From positions 1,199,501 through 1,263,500 of the forward strand of contig OZ007580.1 in the NCBI GenBank assembly GCA_963931925.1: a stretch of 64,000 nucleotides of DNA, in the 5' to 3' direction. The DNA comes from Onchidella celtica (taxonomy: Eukaryota > Mollusca > Gastropoda > Systellommatophora > Onchidiidae). A model generated the notes under the pieces. It was given only the letters and a program-made list of their open reading frames with translations, was not told where the DNA came from and did no database searches. A program made the position numbers and the translations under genes. Every line of letters starts with the position of its first letter. Position 1 is the stretch's first letter. This document shows positions 45,433 through 56,864 of this stretch, one piece after another.

Positions 45433-46201
45433 CTCTTGTTGTTGTTTTTCTGTTAATCACCATCAATCTTTCATCAAAACATATTTGCACCGAGCGTTTC
45501 ACCATGATTGTCTACATGACTGGCAGATCCACACAGATGGTACCAATGTCATGTGATACGTCTTCCCTCTTCCTATCAATTATTTTCTAAAGAAACCTGC
45601 ACTTTCATTGAACGCTACATTTTGTTAAATCATTAAAAGAAGAAATTACCAACTGCTGTTCGCACCAGTAACCTTTTGTGTGGAATTACCCAGCGATTTG
45701 GTGGCACGGAAGGTGTTTACTCACGCCATTCGGAAACAGTTGCGATGTTTAACTAGGGGAGCATGCAGTTTGATAAGTGCCACGATTTGCCAATCACTTT
45801 GGCCGGATATTTCATTGATTTCCCTCCCTGGAAGATGCCGGCACGGAGATCTGAGAGTAGTTTCCCCTGAATATCTTTTTCTATCTCCGGATTGAGAAGA
45901 GTCTTGGAATTGAAGCGCTTTTCACTTCACATTACTGAAGAGTGCCCAGAGAGAAAGTTGTTAAGATTGTAGATGATGACGGTCCCCGTGCGCTGGATGT
46001 GGGCCGGAGTGGCGAAGAAAGTGAGTAGAATCTTTTTCGGTTTTGTCCCATGAGTGTTTGTCACTGTAAAATTGTTAAAAATGCACCAGTCCACTAGTGG
46101 TTTTCTCACGCGTGTAACATGGTTATCTCTCTCCTGTATAATTATTTATAACTAACCGAGGCATCCGGCGTTGCTTCTGCTCCCCCCCCCCCCCGCCACT
46201 T
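45433..46201. other. Unique sequence, possible first exon, otherwise empty
   Basis: No repeat is seen. At 45972-46020 an ATG-ATG start gives about 16 codons (MMTVPVRWMWAGVAKK), directly followed by GTGAGTAG, a good splice-donor form. This could be a host coding exon or chance; evidence is thin. Confidence 0.2.
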
Positions 46202-46314
46202 TCTCTCTCTCTCTCTGCCTCTCTCTGTCTGTCTCTCTTTCTCTCTCTCTCTCTTTCTCTCTCTCTCTGTCTCTCTCTCTCTCTTTCTCTCTGTCTCTCT
46301 CTATCTCTCTCTCT
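46202..46314 (+). repeat. CT microsatellite
   Basis: CT repeats with TCTGTC and TTTC interruptions, preceded by a C run at about 46183-46194. Confidence 0.9.
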
Positions 46315-48314
46315 GTACCTTTTTTCAAGTGCACCAAACTGGATGCTCTAGAAAAGCACTGAAATCCAAGCCGACAGAGGCCACCATGTGTGCAGGAAAT
46401 GAATCTAAACAGTATACATGCAGATCTACCTGCTGGAAATCAGACGGTTTGGTATGGGTCCTTACCAATGGGCGTGTTATGATCTGGATACCGTCATGTA
46501 GCAGGAAAATTTGTAACGTCTCAAAATGTGAAAAGTTTACACTGTTTGCGGTTGTCAGTGTCTGGTGCGGGGCATTGGCAAGTCCTGACATTTAATATAG
46601 CATGAATGATATTTAACAGTGCGCACATCTATATGTATGTGTGTGTGTGTGCGCGCGCGCGTGTGTGTATGTGTGTGTGTCCAGATGGCCGAAGACAGAA
46701 AGCCTTGGACCAGCTTGAAGCAAAACTGGCATTTTTGTTTCTTTGGGGGGTGGGGGCGGGTGGGTTCAGCGAGTAGATCATATTAAAGATTGTTTGTGGA
46801 GCGTGGGGAAGGAAAGGGGGAAGTCAAGTATTCACGGGGGCATATACTGTTTGTTGTTTGTTGTTGTTGCAATTGTTTTTTTTTGGGGGGGGGGTGTGGA
46901 GGGGTTGTACTACAAGCAAGCGGCACAAATCACCGGAGGTCGAAGACCTCAAATTTGACATTTCCGACGCTGAGAAAACCAGGATTTGATTTTGAGAATT
47001 GCATGTGGTTGCAAGTGGCTGACTGGTGAGCTGTGATTGGGTTAGCTACGAGTGGTAACTCTCTGGGTGACGGAGACATCTTGCTGGCCAATGGTTGGAT
47101 CATCCACACAACAAATGTGGCGTGTTCTTACCTAAAAGCTCCAGTCTCTCACTTTTTTTTTTTTAATTTTCGTCTGGGGATGTAATTATTTGTGAGACCA
47201 TCCGGTGGTTGTGACGCCCGGAGCAATGAAGGACCCCCGGGTAGCCCAATCACCCCACACAATGTCTAGCATGGGGTGTGACTGTTGTCCTTGCGGGTGT
47301 AGGGTAGGAGGGGGAAACTGGATACCCAGACAAGGTGTCACTGTTCTCGGTGGCGGTAAAATGTCTGACTTCTACACCAATCACGTGACAATGCCCCCCC
47401 CCCTCCCCCATCATACCGCTTGCAGTGCCGTCATCACACCAAAAGGTCAATCTACCACCAGGAATGTGTGTCACTGTCTACCTCACGTGCATGTCATTAC
47501 ATTCCTTAATCTCTCACTTCCCTTTCCGCTCAACCCATCTCCCATTTTTTAACAACTTGACCCCACTGGGACATCTGCCTTGACCCCACTAGGACATCTG
47601 CTTTACTGACCTCAGGAACAACAATCTCCCACACACACAGCCACCCCCTTTTTATCTACAGACAATGATAACTAAATATACTAATGGTAACTGCGATACT
47701 TCCATATCACCAGTGTCCACAGTCTAACTAACCACAGCACCTGTAGATAAACTTACGGACAGACGGATGGATGGATGGATGGGTTATAACCCTCAGAAAC
47801 ACTGTGACATGTAAAAAAAATGGCCCAGGTTAAAAAGTTACTGCCACCATCGCTTTCACACTTCAAGAATCAGTTACTTCACAACTCTTATCTCTTCACT
47901 GACTGTTCACCAAAAGCCTGTCCCAGTGGTGGAAACGCCTCACCAAAGACTTAATCTCCATGCACTTTTCTGGCCCGGACACTGTCCTTTTTCATCGTTT
48001 TTTTCGGTGTCTGCACTGATCGACCCATCATATCAATGCCCCCCCTTTGCCTTTATTACGAACCAAAAGATCAAGCTAGCGGGGCGCCTTCGACGGTCTT
48101 TGAAAGTTTCGAGTCACGCAAAAATATTATTGTCGGCCTGCAGTTTGGGAAAAATCCGGAGTGTGAAGTCTTGTGAAGCTAATGGATTACCCGGCGGTTT
48201 AGAGTTGCCAGATTGGAATGCTTTCAGCGGAAACATTTTTCCGCCGGCCAAATTTTATTTACTGGTACCAATTTACTTAAGTTCGTCTGGATCCCACCCG
48301 TCTTCTTCTGTGGG
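46315..48314. other. Intergenic, no gene seen
   Basis: Contains a GT/GC run near 46636-46680, G runs near 46745 and 46884, a C run near 47396 and a 25-bp duplication (TTGACCCCACTGGGACATCTG type) near 47558-47602. Open frames show no protein family traits. Confidence 0.4.
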
Positions 48315-48475
48315 TATCCATCCATCCATCCGTCTGTCTGTCCGTCAGTCCGTCCACCCATCCATCTATCCGTCCGTCCATCCATCCATTCATCCGTCCA
48401 TCCATTTATCCAGCCATCCACCTCTGTATCTGTCTGTGATTCTGTCTGTCTGTCTGTCTTCCTGTCTATCTCAAT
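48315..48475 (+). repeat. CATC/CGTC then TCTG microsatellite
   Basis: CATC and CGTC units mixed with CTGT units, ending in TGTCTGTCTGTC. Confidence 0.9.
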
Positions 48476-49082
48476 TAGCTCATCTGCCCCCTTTGCCCCC
48501 CCCCCCCATCCCCGCAAAAAATGTTCCTGGCCCACAGATTTGTCGACACACCTGACAGTCCTGTGGATGCATAATGTGGAATACATGTATTAATTCCGTC
48601 CACAGTGCTGACAAGGCTGAACAGTCCGTCAATACCGCTGATAGATTGTCGAACCATGACTTTCTGTGTCACACTGCAGCATGATTCAGTTCTCTCTCTC
48701 TCATTGTCCATCACCAGGGTACAACGTGGCTACAGTGAACCTAATGATTCAGTAAAGTCAGGAACTCTGAGTGACTTCAAATCATTAGTATAATGTCCCC
48801 CCACCCCCTACCCCGATCTCAGAGTTTTTGAACGACTTTGGTGAGGACGTGAACCTATGTTGGAGATCTTTGTTTTACGGAGATTTAAGCTGTAGACTAT
48901 TTCACCTCGTCTTTTAGTGTAAGTTTTATTGTTGTTTTTCTCGTTTTCTTTTGGCTTCATCATTTCTCCTCTCCGCTCCCAGAACCCTCCAGAAAGCTGT
49001 TTGAGCCCTGAAAAGGGCTAAAAAAAAAAAAATTGGAAAAGGAAAAGCTATTGAACTCCCAGGGATCCAGTAGGTAACTTTG
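48476..49082. other. Intergenic, no gene seen
   Basis: Unique sequence with C runs near 48498 and 48797 and an A run near 49020. No feature is recognised. Confidence 0.4.
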
Positions 49083-49090
49083 GTCTGCAC

Positions 49091-49387
49091 CAGGGATCAC
49101 CAAACTACGGCCCGCGACGTCAGTACATCCGGCCCGCCATGGTACTTGATTTTGTTAGATAAAACCAGGGATATCTAGAGCTACGGGATGGACAAGCTTC
49201 CCTGCTAGCGTTTTTGATGACCTTTCTTTACTAAATAAAAAAATTGATACCTTTTTAATATTAAAAATCGTCTTTGCTCTAGAGTTTTTCTTCTGGCTTG
49301 CAAGGTTTGAACAGATTGCTTATGCGGCCTGCGCTTGTTAATCTGTCAGTTATCCGGCCCTCTACGAAAAAAGTTCGGTGACCCCTG
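49091..49387. mobile_element. hAT-type non-autonomous element (MITE)
   Basis: 297 bp between CAGGGATCACCAAACT at the start and, on the other strand at the end, CAGGGGTCACCGAACT: terminal inverted repeats with 14 of 16 matching. The flanks GTCTGCAC (49083-49090) and GTCTACAC (49388-49395) are an 8-bp target duplication with one difference. An 8-bp duplication and CAGGGGT...AAACT ends are the hAT pattern. Subterminal CGGCCCGC and CCGGCCC motifs occur on both sides. No coding capacity. It is an old copy by the TIR and duplication mismatches. Confidence 0.85.
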
Positions 49388-49395
49388 GTCTACAC

Positions 49396-50371
49396 CAGTT
49401 GGTATCTGATTTGATGGCCGCCCACAGACAGAAGGAAGAAACAAAACAAAAGAGAAACATTTGTACAACCGTTTATTGGCAAACTCATCGGACACAGGAC
49501 TGAGGGCGGGGGCAGGTGGGGGGAGGGGGGGCGGGCGGCGCTGTAGCCTTGAGACTTGAGCACTGAACTCTTACTGATGCATGAGGTATGAAATTCTGAA
49601 CTGGGAGTTTGGGCTCGTCAAGCTGACCACACTGTGCTCTCTTTTAAATTAATCTTCCCTCTCAATTGGACACTCCCTATTTCACTCCCATAGTCCAAGA
49701 TCTGCCTCAGATTTCCTGCTGAGATCCTCAGTGATGGGAGGTGGGGGGGGAGTGGAGGGGGGGATAGCTTCACAAAAAGTATCTGTTTTTTTCTTTTTTA
49801 CACAAACCAGACACTGTCATGAAATAGTGCCAGAAGTAAGCAAAGCGGCCACAGGTTGCATGCGTTTGTCAGTTTAAGTTTGTCAGCAATACTGGGAGAC
49901 TGGACTGTCCAGATTGATTCATCAGCCCCACTCGCTGCTCCACCAGCGCCACGAGAGATGTCCTGTCAGTGCCCACACCTGCTGTATCAGGATTTGATAG
50001 TGACTCAAATTTCTCCCTCTGACATTTCTGTTTCACGGTCTCTCTCATCTTCGTCCAACGCGTGTTTTATGTCTCTCTGTGTATCTAATTTACCCCCCCC
50101 CCCCACAAGAGTTGCACATTTAGAAGCATCTGTCATACCTATTTACCTATTATGCATTTCAAAAATCCATTTCCATACAAGACCCCCCCCCCCCACCAAA
50201 AAAAAACTTTTAAAAAACCCCCCAAAAACCCACCTTTTTAGCCTGAGACGCATGTACAAAAAATAGCACTGAATTCAAGACATCAGTCTTTAGCTGCATC
50301 GTAAACGAGAGAGATAAGATCCACTAACTAAGGCCGTGCAGGCAACAAATCCATGAGGTTACGAGCAAGCA
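49396..50371. other. Intergenic, no gene seen
   Basis: G runs near 49515 and 49742 and C runs near 50092 and 50184. No gene is recognised. Confidence 0.4.
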
Positions 50372-50434
50372 GGAACTCCTGAACTCCAGAACTCCTGAAC
50401 TCCAGAACTCCACAACTCCAGAACTCCTGAACTC
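50372..50434 (+). repeat. Short tandem repeat GAACTCCTGAACTCCA
   Basis: Alternating GAACTCCA and GAACTCCT units of eight or nine bases, about seven in all. Confidence 0.8.
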
Positions 50435-50693
50435 ACACAAGTGGAGAAACGAGAACAAGATAAAGGTGGAGAAAGAGAAGAGGAAGGAGAACCGATAAAT
50501 AAGGATGGTCAAGAGTTGACATGAGGGCGTTGACCGAAGCTTGATATCTACAGGGACTGTAAGTACTGCCCGTACTGAATGGATCAGATTCTCATACTGA
50601 TCAGTGGTCTATTTGATCTACAGAGGGGGACAGAAGGGTCAAATTGTATGGTCTGTCGGTCGTTCATACATGTACGTTTACAAATGGAATATT

Positions 50694-50964
50694 TCAGTAT
50701 CTATCTATCTGTCTGTGTCAGTCTGTCTGTCTATATCAGTCTGTCTGTCTATCTGTCTCGTCCGCCCGTCAGTCTATCTATCTATCATCGATCTATCTAT
50801 CTATCTATCATCTATCTATCATCGATCTATCCATCCATCCATCCATCCATCCATCCAGCTGTCTGTCTGTCTATCCATCCATCTATCTATCTATCTAGCT
50901 GTCTGTCTATCTATCCATCCATCCATCCATCCATCCATCCGTCTGTCTGTCTGTCTGTCTATCC

Positions 50965-50997
<33 letters not shown>

Positions 50998-51008
50998 GCT
51001 ATCTATGG
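50694..51008 (+). repeat. TATC/TCTG/CATC compound microsatellite
   Basis: Blocks of CTAT, CTGT and CATC alternate, with two TATCATCGATC phases near 50785-50825. Y/S/I/L-rich open frames are artefacts. Confidence 0.92.
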
Positions 51009-51478
51009 ATAAGAGCAGGGGAAAAAGAAAAGAAGGCGGAGCTAAAAAAAAAAAGTGAGAACGGGAAGAGTTAAGAGTTTGACTGGTCGCCCGCCTTTCT
51101 TACCAGTGAGGACTGGGTTTCGCTGGCGTCATGTTGCCTCACTGCACAACTGTTGGCATGAGATTGACAACACAACACAGATATCATAGATAATGCCGAT
51201 GTAATGCATGCAACTGATAGAATGGCAGTGACAGCGATGTGGTCAAACAGTAGGTCTGGCTTTGGAAAAGGTTTAAGATTAAGGTTAGAATCAGGGTTAT
51301 CGTGGACTGTGCTCAAGTCAGTTGGCCACAATAACTTTTGCTTTGGCGAAATGGTCACAAATTTGTCACAAGTTATAAAAAGACACAGTTCTGAGGGAAG
51401 ATCATGGGCCACAAATCTTTGAGTCTGACACAGAATTTCATGAAGTTCTCCATGTCTCCATGTCTCACCAGTTGCTGG
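51009..51478. other. Intergenic with a dispersed-repeat match
   Basis: 51265-51370 contains AAGATTAAGGTTAGAATCAGGGTTA and a TTGGCCACAATAACTTTTG stretch similar in layout to 60735-60830 and 15650-15790. No gene is seen. Confidence 0.35.
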
Positions 51479-51481
51479 TAA

Positions 51482-52703
51482 GGGGCTGTTCAAATACATT
51501 ATTACACCATTTTGGGGACTTTTTGACCCCCCCCCCCCTTATTACACTTTTCTTACAGAAGCCAAAGACCCCCCCCCCCCCATTCTGTATTATTACAATT
51601 TTACATACTCGGTACTATTTTTTTTTAGCTCCACTAGTATAAGTCTATAACAGTGAACAGTATGTAATACAGCATGTATTAACGTTTTATTGGAAACAAA
51701 TATCACAAAAACTCAGCAGTGGAAAAATCATCTGTAATGTGGTGGACACATACAGTCAAAAAACAATCTTAATTAATAATGACAAGAATACAGTTGTCAC
51801 AAAAATGCATGTTGAGATATCGCAAATCCACTATAAGTGAAGTCAACGGTGAATATTGTCTTTTTTCAAAAGAGCATTGATAGTTGGGGATGGAGAGGGG
51901 ATGGCTTGATACCCAAGAATGTAGTTTTTCAGTGCATTGATCTCATCAGTCAGCTTGCCCCGAGCTGGAGTAGATCTAGGATTTTGGGCATTTGATGATG
52001 TGGTGGGGTTGGACGGTGGAAGGATAGGGGGTGGAGCTGGGAGTGTGGAGGTAGTAGGGCTCACTTCTGAAGTAGTAGCAGTTGGGGCTGGAGAAGGTGA
52101 GGCCTTGGGTTCAGGGGTTGATCTAGGTGTCTTGAAACCAAAGAATGTCAACCTAGATTTCATGGCAGCTTCTTTCTTCTGTGCAACTTTCCCCTTCAAC
52201 TCTTTAATGGCACTTTCAATATCTATGGTACCAGCCTTGTACCCCACCCAATAAAGCTCTTTCACCTCCTTATCCACAATGTTACCTTTTTTATCAGGAT
52301 ATAACTGCCTGTACAGCTGACAAAGTTCATTGTACTGGTTCTTTGAGGAAGCCATTTTGATTGCTAGGCTACCAATGTAAACAATGGCAACACTGGTGAA
52401 AGTTGGACTGGATTGCCAGGTTTAGTAAAAAAAAAAAGCCAAAGGTTGAGCCAAAAATTATACACTGAATAAAAATATATATTCTGTATTTAAGATTTTA
52501 TTCTTCATTAAGATAAAAATAGTTTAAAAAATAAATGACAAATATTTTTTTTTTCTCTCAGCTACCCAACCTTTTTACCTCCTAGGGAGCAAAAAGTGTA
52601 ATATTACACTTGGGTGAACCCCCCCCCCCTCATTACACTTTTCTTACAGGAGCCAAAGACCCCCCCCCCCCTCCGAGGTGTAATAATGTATTTGAACGGC
52701 CCC
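51482..52703 (-). mobile_element. TIR DNA transposon with TAA duplication and one unknown gene
   Basis: 1222 bp. The ends form a 27-bp terminal inverted repeat beginning GGGGCTGTTCAAATACATTA on the left and GGGGCCGTTCAAATACATTA on the right (one mismatch over 51482-51508 and 52677-52703). TAA at 51479-51481 and 52704-52706 is the target duplication, which fits the TWA target of PIF/Harbinger-type elements. Inside the ends lies a direct, not inverted, repeat: poly-C, then ATTACACTTTTCTTACAG and CCAAAGAC, then poly-C, at 51527-51591 and 52619-52671. One gene is present on the minus strand and no transposase. I call it a non-autonomous or accessory-gene transposon; the superfamily is inference. 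Confidence 0.8.
51843..52355 (-). CDS. Unknown 170-residue protein carried by a TIR transposon
   Basis: The start has a strong context (CAAAATGG, A at -3, G at +4). Residues 1-75 are charged and Lys-rich with predicted helices: NQYNELCQLYRQLYPDKKG, KELYWVGYKAG and a KELKGKVAQKKEAAMKSR helix. Residues about 78-140 are low-complexity P/S/T-rich. The last 30 residues hold a helix-like LTDEINALKNYILGYQ. Plus-strand TTTATT near 51685 gives a minus-strand AATAAA about 150 bases past the stop, so a complete short transcription unit is plausible. I recognise no domain and no transposase motif. It could be a DNA-binding accessory protein, a captured host exon, or a remnant of a longer gene. The open frame with good start context argues against pure chance. 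Confidence 0.6.
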   Translation of the reverse strand: MASSKNQYNELCQLYRQLYPDKKGNIVDKEVKELYWVGYKAGTIDIESAIKELKGKVAQKKEAAMKSRLTFFGFKTPRSTPEPKASPSPAPTATTSEVSPTTSTLPAPPPILPPSNPTTSSNAQNPRSTPARGKLTDEINALKNYILGYQAIPSPSPTINALLKKDNIHR

Positions 52704-52706
52704 TAA

Positions 52707-54193
52707 ATGTAATTCTTCACCGGAAGTGGTTTTCTGTCTCTGCCGCCCCCCCCCCCTTCCAGCCCTCTGCCATTAAATTCTCCACCGAGGTTCAAACTTT
52801 AAGTCTAGACACTTTGCTGCCCCCCCCCCCCCTCAGCCTCTCGGGGTGATTCTCTCAGATCAATATCACACCGTAGAGTGGGGCCAGTCAATAAGTCTAT
52901 TACACGGACGGCCGCCGTAACTCGCCCATGTTCCCCTAGGGTTAATTTTAGCCTTTGAACATTGTGACTTGATTCTCCAGTGGAAACAACAAACTTCTCT
53001 CTGTCACTCGTTTCTCACGCCTTTCCTCGTCTTAGTACTTTATTGGCCGTCTTTTTTCTTTCCTCTTTAATCCTTCCGTAGCCGTCCAGCTATTTATAGC
53101 ACAGGTTCTCAACCAGTGATCTCCAGCATCCCCGCCGGTTAGGTACAGTCTTCCTCTTCTTCGTTCCCCAGCTAAAGCTTGTGATAAAAAGTTTGTTGAT
53201 GGTCCTTACATTTAATTTGCCTTACATAACCTCTGAATTCGCCCCAATCCGCACCCCCACTCAAAAGAATAATTAAGGTGTCCACTAGCCAGTAGGCGGG
53301 TATGCTCCCACTTTGAACAAAGCAAATCTACTAGAACTTCGCCACCTTTCACCTGTCACCTAAGCACTGTCCAACCACTACAGGATGTAGCACTCCGACA
53401 ATGACTTCCACCCCTTTCTGTCTGATGTCTCCCTCATCCATGGTGTTCCCCCCCCCCCCTCTCTTTTTAATACCATCCTGCCATCTTCTTCTCCCTGGTC
53501 GTCCTCGTGTTCTTTTTCCTGTCCCTGGTTGCCATTCAGTGCAGCGTTTTGTCCATTGTGATTCATCCTTCCTACTAGAACTTTCTAAGTTTTAAATGCT
53601 GAATCGTGTAGTGACTGATGTTGGTAGTGACTGAGTTTGATATTGGGACAAATTGCAGTTCCAAATGCCCACCCATTTACGTCAAGATCTGAGAAGTGCC
53701 CGCCATCCTGCCCGTTCTACTATGGACATTCTGATTCTATTGCATCTATTTGGATGCCAGGCGTCATAACAAATATCGTCTTCCGTGTTCTTTCATGTCA
53801 TTTCCAGGTCAATGTTTGCCTCGAACTCTTGCCACCACAGGAGTGACTTTGGCTCATGGCGCAGTGAGTGAAATCTGTTTTGTCTCAGTTTTAGAATGAT
53901 CTGTTGACTAGGGAGTTAAACGGAACCTTGCCCACTGGCAAAACCAAAAGAAGACGGTCTCACTTGTTTCCGTGCGTCAAAACTGTCTTGAGTTAACTGG
54001 GGCAAAGACAGACCTAGCGCACTGAGTCAAGACACACAAAACAGACTTGGTTCACTGTACCATCAATTTTGACCGAAATTCTGGCTGATTAAAGTGTCAT
54101 CTTCCCAATGATCGTCTATTGCGACTTACCTACCGGTTACAGAACTGGGTCACGTAATGGTCAAAGCGTAACTTTACGACACTGCGACATGTC
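52707..54193. other. Intergenic, no gene seen
   Basis: C runs near 52745, 52818 and 53447. No coding region or transposon end is recognised. Confidence 0.4.
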
Positions 54194-54198
54194 TCTCC

Positions 54199-55434
54199 TG
54201 TCAAGAACAGATTTAATTCATAAATGTTTCCACTGACTAAATTTTTGTGAGAGAGCAGTGAGTAATTTTTACAAACGTAATTATTGTGCGAGCCAGCATA
54301 ACTTGGTCTCGTAAACAATTTGTTTTGAACAGTTTTTTTTATAAAAGATAGACAGAAGGTGTGGGGAAGGATAGACGGACAGCGTAGGTGTGCATGACTG
54401 AGCACTTGTTATATCTCGTGTTTTGAACTAGGTTTAGTAGAGAGGGAAGGGGTGAGTAGGAATTAAATGTTATTGAGATGTCTGTTGACGTACAGAAAAT
54501 CCGTGATCCAGAGTAAAAGCTCGGGGTTTTGAACATGTTAAGAATTTATTGCTATAAAATTACATTTTATTGTCTTGAGTGATTCGACCTTTGATGTCGA
54601 CCCAAGGTCGTTGCGTAGGGCTGTTACTTAAAATAACTCAGTTCGGCAGCTGAGCTAGAAGTGGTTGCACCAATCACAATCCAGGAATTAGACGGTAAGC
54701 TGCAGATGCAGTCCAGTATTTAAGGCCATACAGAACTTAGTTCTGGGCCACATGTAGACAATCCATTTACGAGGTGGACGGCGATAGTCCTCAGCCAGAT
54801 GAGAGACATAGAGACGCAGTTGAGCAGTCCATTGTGAGGAGCCTGATTTAAAGCTCCAGAGCCTAAGCTACTTGGTTTGATATAAACCCACAGCGTTTAC
54901 ATCCAGCGCTCTCACTCCCAGTGAGGGCCGCATGGTGAGAGTCCATACTAATTTGTAATGATGAAAGTGAACCGTTCTACTTACTTTTGAAGACAGTTTC
55001 AGAGCTACCGCCAGACAACGCATGGTTGTACAAGCATTCTCCATGGCGTGTCTAGAGGAAATGTCCATATCATAACATGTCTCATTGAATTAATAGAATT
55101 TAAACTGTTATATCCGTCGCCACGTGCGCGGATTCTATTTGGCATATAACTCATATGACCTGCAAGTAGTTAGATTGAATACGTTAGTCTTTATAGAAAG
55201 CTGTAGTTTCATTAGTTAGATTCAGTTGCCTTTGAATTGATATTTATATTTATAATTATATTTGTTACATTAATTCCTGTAATTAAACTGCCCTACAGTT
55301 CTGCTAAAAATCAAAGCAATTGATTTATTTAGTTTTTAGAGTGCAAGTATTTTTTTTTGTGTGTTCGTCGATTGTGGGAGCGGACCTCGAAAGAGTGTCA
55401 GTCGAAATATCCCCATCTAACCCACATCGCGACA
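54199..55434 (+). mobile_element. Solo LTR 2
   Basis: 1236 bp starting TGTCAAGAACAG and ending CCACATCGCGACA, flanked by TCTCC at 54194-54198 and 55435-55439. The ends are an imperfect inverted repeat (TGTCAAGA against TGTCGCGA). A TATA-like CAGTATTTAAGGCC lies near 54714. Length and plan match solo LTR 1 (TATA box near mid-length, a TATCCCC or CATCCCC element about 25 bases before the end), but the sequences differ. No internal gene. Orientation follows the TATA box. Support rests on the ends and the 5-bp duplication, so moderate. Confidence 0.55.
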
Positions 55435-55439
55435 TCTCC

Positions 55440-56863
55440 CTAATCCTCGGTCAATAACAAATGTAGAACCTTCAAATCATACACCTGTGTATAATGATTG
55501 TCTTCAGGATACCGACCACAAAAACTTGATCCAAACATCAGAAATGGTGAAGATTTCATTGTCATGTTATACTTATCTTCCAATGATGCCTGTCACAGAC
55601 TGACCCGACATGGCATTCAAGGACATCCATCATCTCGGCTTTTACTATAGAAATTGCCCCGTGCGTACACTACGACGACTTTCAGAAGCTGCGCACCCGT
55701 ACCCCCCCCCCCCCCCCGATGATTTCTCTATTCAACTTTCTGAAAAACTAAATGGTCTAGAATGCTTCACCCGGGTGTAAGATGTCCTAGACTGGCTTCC
55801 CACACGGCAGTATAAACTGTCACACAATTTCTTATAATGTCTTTCAAGACAATTGCTTGACTGACGTCAGCCGCGACACGGGCCCAAGTCTTGTCTCTGT
55901 AATAACTTCAGTGCGCTGTAAAGTGATGTAAAGACCGACAACAAAGAAATAAACAAATATAAAAAATAACTAATTCCCTACTGTCATGGATTTGAAACCG
56001 AAAACCCGATATTCCCTTCCAGAGGCGGTGTCACACATTAGTATGCTGATCTTGTAGTATAAACTGTATTAAGGGCACAGGAAGAGGGAGGCTGGACTCG
56101 TCCATCACTGGATGATTTGACTTGACCTGTAATCAAGGCCAAGGTTGGGCTCTCTGTCACTGCCCAGACGGTCAGGCCGCACGGGGCCACATGAAATATC
56201 CCAGACAAGCACCGCATCTCAGAGTAACTTCCGCTCACTCTTTTTTTCTGTATTCAAAGGAAGTAACTGCTCCAAACAAGGACAAATAGACAACCGCATC
56301 TGATAACGGAAAAGATTAGTTCTATATCGTACCCAAATCAAAGAAAGCTACACCTGAGATATTGAGTAAATACGTGTAGTGTTTTTTGTACATGGGATAA
56401 CTCTGAAATCTTCAGCCTTTTCAAGATGTCTCACTCTGACGACGGTCCTGGGTTGATGTGCTTTATAATGTGAGAGAGCAAATTCTCTAATCTTCATGAG
56501 CTAATGCACAATTGGTCGGTTCGTTTTGGGATCCGGGTGGATCTAGGCAGGGCCGATTTAACATCATTGTGGGTCCCTGGTCAGATTCTTTGGTAATACG
56601 CTGGATTTTATGGCCTTTTTCACAAACCAATGTAAATGCGGATGGATGGGGCTCACTAAACCCCCGGGGGTACCTGCAGGGCAACTGATATAGAAATAAT
56701 CAATTCAATTGCGAGAAAATGTCAATGACCTGAACAAAAATGGTCAATGACTGGTGTAAATTCAGTTGGATCCACCAACAACAGAAGGCCAAGAACAATT
56801 AAAAACTAAAGAAATTGGAGGTGTCCATTTAGTTGTGGCTGCAAGATGGTAATTTTATATGCC
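55440..56863. other. Intergenic, no gene seen
   Basis: Unique sequence with a C run near 55701-55717. No open frame has recognisable traits. Confidence 0.4.
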
Positions 56864-56864
56864 G

